From positions 1 to 20,444 of the forward strand of contig LRSR01005488.1 in assembly GCA_001579985.1 (NCBI GenBank): a DNA stretch of 20,444 bases, read 5' to 3'. Both the position numbers and the translations under genes were made by a program. Shown here in pieces: positions 1 through 16,012 of the stretch. The notes under the pieces are model-generated. The model worked only from the letters and a program-made list of their open reading frames with translations, had not been told where the DNA came from and ran no database searches. Position 1 is the first letter of the stretch, and every line of letters begins with the position of its first letter. Source of the DNA: Hypsibius dujardini (lineage: Eukaryota > Tardigrada > Eutardigrada > Parachela > Hypsibiidae).

Positions 1-8478
<8,478 letters not shown>

Positions 8479-8763
8479 TCGTTTACTTGCGTTTTTATTG
8501 AAGATGAAGGCGGGTCAGTTTCGCACTTTTTGCTTATTTCACTGAGCATCACCCTCCTCCGCTTTGACCGTGCGTACGGCGTTTTCATTTCCTAAAGACT
8601 TCTGATGTTGGGTTTGTGTACGGATGGCTCTTAACAATACCCCTTTGTTGTCAACGAGAAGCCTGCGGGTGCTGGTATTTCGTGGTACTGTTGTTCCACG
8701 TTCGAAAACGCCTATTGCCAGACTAGACAGGCTCGACGGACGGACGAAAGCGCGCAAGCTTTT
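8479..8763. other. PRP8 3' flank, no gene seen
   Basis: This stretch follows the PRP8 stop and should contain its 3' UTR. I find no AATAAA on the plus strand. The only near match is ATTAAA at 9024-9029, 546 bases past the stop and close to the next gene, so the true cleavage site is not located. Short open frames here have no recognisable product. Confidence 0.6.
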
Positions 8764-8999
8764 GTCTGCATCGATTGGTTGATTGGTTGATTGTGATGCC
8801 GGAAATGTTCGTTCTGGCTAATCGTTCTGTTCCTGCTGGTTAACGGTTCCCTAGCTTTTTATGCGCCCACATTCTGCATCAATTGGTTGATTGATTGGTC
8901 ATGCAGGTATTGCTCGTGCTGGTTAACTGTTTTGTTCCTGCTGGTTAACGGTTCGGTTCCTGTGCTGGTTAACCGCTTTGTCCGTTTTCCAGCTTTTGC
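8764..8999. repeat. Degenerate ~115-bp tandem duplication with four GCTGGTTAAC motifs
   Basis: Two diverged copies can be aligned by eye. Copy 1 starts near 8764 with TCTGCATCGATTGGTTGATT and copy 2 near 8873 with TCTGCATCAATTGGTTGATT; both run on to a GTTAAC-bearing part and an AGCTTTT end. The 10-mer GCTGGTTAAC occurs at 8835-8844, 8918-8927, 8940-8949 and 8964-8973. The block lies between the PRP8 stop and the TBL2 start, where the TBL2 promoter should be. Confidence 0.7.
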
Positions 9000-9163
9000 C
9001 TAAGCCGCTTGATTGATTGATTAATTAAATTGATGGAAAACGAGTGATCTGCCCACGTCATCGCTCATCGCCGAATTTGTTTTCCATATTTTCTCTAGAC
9101 TAATCACTAGCGTTTATTTTCACAATTTATTTACCATTAGTAAGGGATAAGCCAAGCTTGAAG

Positions 9164-11312
9164 ATGAACCGACCAAAGGAAAACACTGAGGACGACTCAT
9201 CTTCCTCGCTTGCTGGACCGGTGACTGTCGCTGTACTGTTTGGCGGAGCGCTGCTTCTGCTGATCCTCGCACTCTTTGGCAATAAGAAATCGAACAATGC
9301 AGATGATCCATCGCTGGAGGAGCAGGCTGAGGAAATTGTGAAGGGAAAAGGCAAGAAGGTAAAATCGGAAAGCGCCGCTGCCGCTGCTGAGAAAGAACGG
9401 GAGCAACGACGGGCAGCTGCCGGGCAGAACCAGAAAGGCAAAGCGAAGGACACGTTCGCTCATCCTTTATTGGTGACGACATTGCGCGGGCATACGGGAG
9501 AGATTTGCGACGGCGATTTCAGTGCCAACGGGAAGTACCTTGTCACGTCGTCTGAAGGTAAGCTCGGGAGGCTAGTTTGAGTGATTGATTGCTTGATTGC
9601 CTAGTGACTTTCTTGATGCTTGTTTTTTGTCGATCAAGAGCTTAAGTAAACAGGCTACTTTGATTGATTGCTTGATTGCCTAGTGACTTTCTTGATGCTT
9701 GTTTTTTGTCGATCAAGAGCTTAAGTAAACTGGCTAGTTTGATTGATTGCTTGATTTTGTCGATTAAGAGTTGCGTGAACCGGCTTCATTGTGTTCTGAG
9801 GCCGCTGCTTGGGTTGATCGATCGATTAGCGGAACTAGTTGACTTAAGTGATCAGCGGCTTGGTTTTTGCGATTTGTCCGAGGAGGCTTCGAACTTTTTC
9901 TCTTTCATTGTCACAGATCGCAGTGTCCATATTTGGACTTGCGCGGACTTTTTGAGCGACGATCCCGCAAAGGAAATTAGGTACACTTCCCAGCTGAATT
10001 TTGTGTCATTTGCTCCTTTGGTTGATTGTGTGATGAGGCACTGGTTTGTGTGATTAGTGTTTTGTTTAAATAACGTGTTCGAATCTGAATACAATATCAA
10101 ATACATTTAGATCGGTCAATGTTATTTGAAAACATTTATTTTAAAGAAAAAGCCACATTTTCACATTACTTCGCCTGGTTGATTGATTGATTGATCGGTT
10201 GCAGGCATAGCCTACGTGTATGGTTGATTAGTTGATTGATTGGTTGCAGGCATAGCCGGCTCAACATGGATTATGATCATGTGGTGTTGGTGCGATTTAG
10301 TCCGGATTCCAAGTCAGTATTCCCTCCTTTCACGTTTGCCGTCAAGCTCTGGCTGTTCCACTATGCCTCTTCACGTGTTGTGTGCGTTCGATTTTCAGGG
10401 CCCTTCTCGGTAGGATGAACAACGACAATGTGGTTCGGGTCCTGAAGTTGAACAAGAAGCCGGACGGACATTATGCTGGTCTCCAAACGGTGCTCGATCT
10501 GCCCACGGTAACCGTGTTACGCTTCGTGTTTACACCTCGTGTCATTTACTTATAAAGTCAGTTTGGTTTGGTAGACTTCACATGGTGAAATTGTGTTCAT
10601 GGACATTAACTGCAACGGAAAGTTCATCATGACCGGCTATGCGGACACCCAAATTTGCCTTTGGTCCCTCAAAGGTATTTGGAATCACATTTGCTTTGTC
10701 TCCTCACGAAGTTGCTCAACACATTTTTCAATTCAGGCAACCTGCTGGCCACGATAGTAACCAACGTAGCCACTCTACATTGTGCCAAAGTCTCGCCGTG
10801 TGGCCGATTCGTCGCGGCTTCCGGTGCGAATCAATTTCCGTTTGGAACACAACAATTCCTGTAAAATGATTATTAATTAAAGGGTTCACGCCGGATGTCA
10901 AGGTTTGGGAAGTGAACTTTGAGAAGAGCTCCGGAGATTTTCACTCGGTCGAGCGGGCATTCGAGTTGAAGGGCCATTCAGCCGGCATTCCCTGCTTTGC
11001 ATTCTCCGGAGACTCCACTCATATGGTGTCGCTGTCGAAGGACAAGACTTTTCGCCTCTATGATATCAACGTGGAATACAAAAAGAAACAGGATGCCAGG
11101 CTTATCCAGGATGCGATATGGACCACGGAGGATGTCGATGTCACCTCTACACAGGTGGCCCTTTCCAACGATTCACGGTGTATCGTCATCGCTACGAAAG
11201 GGAATGTTTCCATTTTGTCTGGCGTGGATGGATCGGTGAAAGCCGTTATTCAGTCACCGCTTACTGGTACAGGATACGGGATCTTTCATTTCTCTGTCTT
11301 TCTCTGTCTGTC

Positions 11313-11366
<54 letters not shown>

Positions 11367-11918
11367 CGTTTGTCTGTCTGTATTTCCTTCTGTCTGTCTG
11401 TCTGTATTTCCGTCTGTATGTCTGTATGTCTGTATGTCTGTCTCTACCTGCCTATCTGCATATATATGTCTGCCTATCTGCCAATCTGCATATCTGTTTG
11501 TTTGTCTATCTGTTTCTCCGTCGGCCGGCCTGTCTGCCTGTCTGTCTGTCTATCGATCTCCCTGTTTACATGCCTGTCTATTATCAGTCGCTTTCGTTCT
11601 ACGTATTTGTTACAACAATAATAGTGTCCCCTTATCTACTCCAACACCCTTACTGGATTCGGTCTACTAATGCCTTGACCATTATTTGCAGGTCCAATTC
11701 AAAAGTTGATGCTCGATCCCTCCTCCGGATACATAATCACAATCGGTGGACGACTTGTTCGCGTTTTCCGCAACACCATTGGCTATGAAATCACCATAGC
11801 CACCCTTAAAGACAAACTTACATATGCAACACAGGACTCCATCAGCCAGCGCCTCCAACAACAATTGGAAGACACGCAGAAGGTTCTTTCCGCTTGCAAG
11901 TACCATCTCACTGCATGA
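9164..11918 (+). CDS. TBL2: TBL2, ER-anchored WD40 repeat protein, 8 exons
   Basis: TBL2 (transducin beta-like 2) is an ER-membrane WD40 protein reported in mammals to bind PERK during ER stress. Exons: 9164-9557, 9917-9980, 10250-10312, 10399-10507, 10575-10674, 10737-10823, 10883-11266, 11692-11918 (TGA); total 1428 nt, 475 aa, against 447 in human. Residues 17-39 form a hydrophobic anchor followed by a long charged, Lys/Glu-rich linker. About seven WD units follow. Diagnostic blocks shared with human TBL2 are LVRFSPD, GKFIMT, SPCGRFVA, FTPDVKVWEV, RAFELKGHSA and VEYKKKQD, then a C-terminal QRLQQQLEDTQKVL helix. ATG 9164 is the first methionine of the frame. The exon 3 donor is a weak GTCAGT, and acceptor choice before exon 3 is ambiguous by 6 nt. 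The stop is 132 bases from the stop of the convergent minus-strand gene, so both 3' UTRs must be short or overlap. Confidence 0.93.
9582..9790 (+). repeat. 79-bp tandem repeat in TBL2 intron 1
   Basis: Two nearly identical 79-bp copies start at 9582 and 9661, differing at about two bases near their ends (AAACAGGCTACTT versus AAACTGGCTAGTT). A third copy starts at 9740 and is shortened internally. Each copy begins TGATTGATTGCTTGATT. The whole intron is 9558-9916; I see no gene in it. Confidence 0.9.
10181..10257 (+). repeat. 45-bp duplication carrying a splice acceptor, TBL2 intron 2
   Basis: The 16-mer GGTTGCAGGCATAGCC occurs at 10197-10212 and again at 10242-10257, each after a run of GATT units. 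The downstream copy supplies the acceptor (TTGCAG ending at 10249) that opens exon 3 in the conserved frame. The upstream copy looks just as good as a site, but using it reaches an in-frame TGA within about ten codons. Confidence 0.85.
11288..11580 (+). repeat. CTGT tetranucleotide array in TBL2 intron 7
   Basis: The array is pure TCTG from about 11314 to 11359 and interrupted (TATC, TTCC, TGCC variants) on either side. It fills most of the 425-bp intron 11267-11691. On the transcribed sense strand it reads CTGT. It gives rise to long spurious open frames of Cys-Leu-Ser-Val type. Confidence 0.95.
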
Positions 11919-12050
11919 AACTTCACAGTATTGCTCAATCTTTCATTCCGTCTCTTTAACACATTACTATAGCCACACTCACTGCTTCTGTCTCTCAACT
12001 TTTTATACTGTTACTACTGTCAAGATTTAAGAGTGAAACCCGCCGTTCCG

Positions 12051-13877
12051 TTATAAAGTTGTCGTCTGTTCGAGCTGTTCCACTTTGGGTGCCTGGTAGC
12101 GACTGATCTTCCGATTCCGCAAGAATTCGGCCAGCATGGTCAGGGCCTGCGTTCGATGCTCGCTGTCCTCCATCGATGTCTGTAGCATTGGATTTGACGG
12201 ACCAGCACTGCGAATGGGACCACCGGATTCGTCGAACCCGCTCGTTGTCGGGTGAAGCTCGTCCAGGTGAAAGCTTCCGTTCGATTCACCGATATGCGGT
12301 AGTGGTCCATATTGAGTCCGTTCCCTAGCTGCCGGTTTCTGGCGCATAACGTAGGCCGAAATTTTACGTAGACGGGCCGGCATGGAAACGGGTGCCACCT
12401 GCACGACACTGTCGGAGGATCTCCTTCTGTGAGGGACCGGGGGCGGTGGTGGTGGCGGAGGAGGTCCGTAATGCACAATTCGGTTAAGAGTCACTACAGC
12501 AGTGAGAATGGTGAAGAGCAGTCCCAGAGTGTTAAACCATATCAGCAGCGCTTCGAGAGTCAGACAAGCCGTTCGAACACGTTTGAATGCTGTCTTTCTC
12601 ACTGAAAACCCCCGGAGGGCAGCTGAATTAATTGTTAGAAATGTAGACAGATAACTATGGGCGAAGTGACAGACAGATACAGACTGACAGAAGGGCAGAC
12701 AGGCCGACAGACAGACAGGCAGATAGACAGACAAAGACAGACAGACACATGCATCCAGACAGACAGACAAACAGACAGGCAGGCAGGCAGGCAGATAGAC
12801 AGACAGAGACAGACAGGGACATGCAGGTAGATACACATAGACAAGCAGACACAGACAGATAGCTCAGCTACACTGTATCTCACCGTATTGTGATGTCTCA
12901 TTTGAAGGAGGAAGTGGTAACGGGAAATTGGGATACGCGTTGACGGACAAAACTATACTCGTGACACTGCTCGCACAGACGGAAAGGCTGAAGAGGAACA
13001 AAATATTCAAAATGCTAAAAGAACGAATTTTTATTCGAAATGTTCGTTCAAGAAGACTGCTGGGCATGGATTCGGTTAACGGGAAAATAGAAGGACGAAG
13101 AGCGGGATAGAACAGTGACACTGTCAATCCGAAGAGGGCCAGCAAACAAAGGAGTCCTCCGTTCCAGTAGCCGTTCTGCGAATGAAGGGTGCTGGATGTG
13201 GTGACCAAGAGGTACTTGTATTGTACGACGGTTTCTGAAAAATCTCTGCATTAAATTAAAAGGTCGTCGAATGTGTACTGTACGCTCCAAGTTAATCCTT
13301 ATTCCTATCTGGTTCCTGTCTGATTCCTGTCTGGTTCCTGTCTGGTTCCTGTCTGGTTCCTGTCTGGTTCCTGTCTGGATCCTGCCTGGCTCCTGTTTGG
13401 TTCCTGTCTGGCTCCTGTCTGGTTCCTGTCTGGCTCCTGTCTGGTTCCTGTCTGGTTCCTGTCTGGTTCCTGTCTGGATCCTGTCTGTCCTGTCTGGTTC
13501 CTGTCTGGTTCCTGTCTGGTTCCTGTCTGGTTCCTGTCTGGTTCCTGTCTGGATCCTGTCTGGATCCTGTCTGGTTCCGTAAGTGGGAGTTTGTCCGCTT
13601 GCTGTGGTTTGTTCGTTTTCTACGTGAATGGGGTGTTCGACACATGTCTGGTGAGTGTGCCTGCTTATCTCCACATGTATATCCCGTAAAGTTAAGAATT
13701 ATGTTCCTTCCACTTCCTACCGGCGGTCTGGAGGAGTAAACAGGTCACACCATCCACCAGCATGACCATGCAAAAGTATATCGTGTGCCGCCTAAATGCC
13801 ATGTCCATGTCCTTTGCGTCTGCTCGCATAATGCTGGACCATGTGCCCGTCAACGATCCAGACAACAGCTGCTTCAT
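12051..13877 (-). CDS. Uncharacterised four-pass membrane protein with proline-rich tail, 3 exons
   Basis: I do not recognise the family with confidence. Exons in transcription order: 13877-13721, 13234-12884, 12622-12051 (TAA). All joins are GT-AG (donors GTAGGA and GTGAGA), both phase 1, giving 1080 nt, about 359 aa. Four hydrophobic segments lie near residues 33-50, 77-96, 124-151 and 189-219, with an N-glycosylation sequon (NETS, 164) between the third and fourth. After the last comes a run of nine prolines (223-231), a basic RRRSSDS patch and a hydrophilic tail ending EQLEQTTTL. The build recalls tetraspan proteins of the TMEM255 or MS4A type, by topology only. ATG 13877 follows an in-frame TAG by 9 bases, but a possible acceptor (CTGTTTAG) there leaves room for an upstream exon. 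Both introns hold tandem repeats. It is convergent with TBL2 and divergent from the phosphate transporter. Confidence 0.7.
12665..12865 (-). repeat. TCTG/CAGA array in intron 2 of the four-pass gene
   Basis: The plus strand reads CAGACAGA with interruptions, so the minus-strand transcript reads TCTG. The array takes up most of the 261-bp intron 12623-12883. Minus-strand Cys-Leu-Ser frames across it are read-through artefacts. Confidence 0.93.
13299..13577. repeat. 11-bp minisatellite, about two dozen units, intron 1 of the four-pass gene
   Basis: The unit is GGTTCCTGTCT on the plus strand, with one-base variants (GGATCC.., GGCTCC.., GATTCC..) and one irregular unit near 13480-13490. It lies in the 486-bp intron 13235-13720. 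Eleven is not a multiple of three, so each frame cycles through an 11-residue repeat. Frames on both strands stay open through it. Confidence 0.95.
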
Positions 13878-14397
13878 GTTTTTCGTCTAAACAGAACAAT
13901 GTCTCTGTCTTCCACAGCAGAATCTGCAAGCTCTCAAAAATCGAGCCGCGTATTGAAGTCACAATAGATGTTTGGTCAGATTTGTGTGCTAGTCAGACTG
14001 CGCTAGTCAGACAGTCAGACAGTCAGACAGTCAGACTCATCGAGTTGTCAGCGAAGCATGACATGAAACATTTTATGGGCGCAACACAGCAGTGTAGCAA
14101 TTAATGTAAAAGTCGTAAATTACTAAAATAAAGTGCTTTTCGCCCTTATAACTTGAAGGAAAACCACGGGGTGCCCCCTGATTTCTAATTACTCAGGAAT
14201 ATTGAGACTCAAATTACGGCTTTCAGATTGAGTTCCAATTTCGTCACAACAAAAAATTGCCGTTGGAAAATAACTCCCCTCATGAACTTTTTTCAATTAA
14301 GGTTCTGTCACGAATTGTGTCTTGCTTCGATTTTCATTTTCGCGTTGCTCAGTTCATTTCTCGCTCGTGGGGTCAGCGTGTGGGGTGGGTCTTCAGT
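13878..14397. other. Divergent intergenic region between the four-pass gene and PiT
   Basis: This 520-bp gap separates two gene starts on opposite strands, so it should hold both promoters, or one shared one. I see no clear TATA box for either gene. It contains an 8-bp tandem repeat (14005-14036) and an AT-rich middle (14090-14310) with an AATAAA on the plus strand that no plus gene upstream would use. The PiT 5' UTR probably starts within 14220-14397. Confidence 0.6.
14005..14036. repeat. Four tandem AGTCAGAC units
   Basis: The 8-mer AGTCAGAC is repeated four times without gap, and another copy stands just upstream at 13991-13998. It lies in the shared upstream region of two divergent genes. 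Confidence 0.9.
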
Positions 14398-14705
14398 ATG
14401 GCCGATCCAGACTTTCCTTCCCTTGGTTGGGCTGTAACATCCGGACTGGACTGGACAACGCTGAGTTCTTTATCTACCACAACAGGCGACCTGAATGTCA
14501 AAGACATCGCCTTCAATCCGGCCTTTTTATGGGTGGTCATCTTAGGGTTTGTGGTGGCCTTCGTCTTGGCTTTCGCAGTCGGAGCAAACGATGTGGCGAA
14601 TTCATTCGGTACTTCGGTCGGTTCGAAGGTTCTTACACTACGCCAGGCCTGCATCATGGCGGTCATCTTTGAAACACTGGGTAAGATGGACAAACAGACA
14701 GACAT

Positions 14706-14758
<53 letters not shown>

Positions 14759-15976
14759 AACGCAGATCTACAAACAGACGTGCGAACGGGACAGGGCAGG
14801 GGACAGGCACATCAATACGAAACACGAGCTAATCATACTCGTGCAACCAAAAGGTCACGCCTAATTGAGATTTGTGTTCTCGAACTCAGATTGAAATTGT
14901 GAAATATTTTGTTTGCAGGAGCTTGCTTATTGGGGTCCCAAGTTTCCGATACAATCTGGAAAGAAATCGTTGACATTGGGATGTACAAGGGCGAAGAGAG
15001 GGCTCTCCTCCTCGGAGAGGTATCCGCCCTTCTCGGAACGGCTATTTGGTTGTTGGCCGCTACGCTTCTCAAGGTTCCCGTTTCCGGCAAGTCATCCAAT
15101 CGATTGTCATTGCCAGTAAGGCACTAACCGCTACTCTCATTGCAGGCACCCATGCCATCGTTGGCTCAACGATGGGCTTCTCTTTCGTTAAGCATGGACC
15201 CTATGGAATCCACTGGCTCCGTATTATTCGGTAAAACTAGCAAATTCGCTTCGTTCCTTTACAAACGGTAAACGGTCGTTCCGTTTGTAAAGGAACGTGA
15301 ATGTTTCAGTATTGTTGGGTCTTGGTTCGTCTCTCCTGTTCTGGCTGGAGCCATTTCGGGGTTCCTCTTCATTCTGGTCAGAATGTTCATCTTAAAAAGC
15401 ACAACGCCACTCGAATCTGGTCAGTCAACCTAAAGTCTTGACGTAGTTCAAAGGAACAGATGTTCCTTGTGCATGAATGAATTTTGAGTTTCAATTTCTG
15501 AAAAGGGCTAAAAGCTTTGCCGGTCTTCTACGCGGTCAGCATCTTTGTCAACACAATAAGCATCTTCCTGGGCGGAGCGATCGAGGCCATTCCGTGGTGG
15601 GGTGGGGTGATCATCAGTGTCAGTCTGTCGCTCATCACCGGTTTGGTTGTTCATTTTTGGGTGGTTCCGTGGAAGCGACGAGTCATTCTCTCAAATTTGG
15701 GTCGATTGAAAGCCCGAAATGCCGTGGCACTTGTCTGTCAAATGAATAGCTCAGTGGCTACTAATCTTGACATGCTCGACGACAGTTACGGAGACGACCG
15801 GGTCGGATATGGAATGCAGACGGCGTTTGGGACGTCCACAACCACACTCGATGAGTTGGGCGATACCGTGGAAATTGAAAAGCAGGATCAGAATGAGCAA
15901 ATCGACGAAGAGGAGGAAGAGGTATATACGCTGAAAAACGTCACGTACTGGTTCGGTCGGTCGGTTGGCCAGCCGG

Positions 15977-16012
<36 letters not shown>

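Noticed and set aside
9024-9029. ATTAAA as the PRP8 polyadenylation signal.
   Set aside because: It is 546 bases past the stop and only 135 bases before the TBL2 start codon, inside a GATT-rich stretch, so it is too weak to call.
11281-11788. Long plus-strand frames rich in Cys-Leu-Ser-Val.
   Set aside because: They are translations of the CTGT array in TBL2 intron 7; the same kind of frame appears at every other array (12635-12901, 15965-16239, 17053-17553).
13048-13674. A 208-codon minus-strand frame and a 103-codon plus-strand frame over the 11-bp minisatellite.
   Set aside because: Both come from the repeat not containing stops. The real minus-strand exon at 12884-13234 uses another frame, and the minisatellite lies in its intron.
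14127-14132. AATAAA on the plus strand in the divergent intergenic region.
   Set aside because: No plus-strand gene ends upstream of it; TBL2 stops over 2 kb earlier with a minus-strand gene between.
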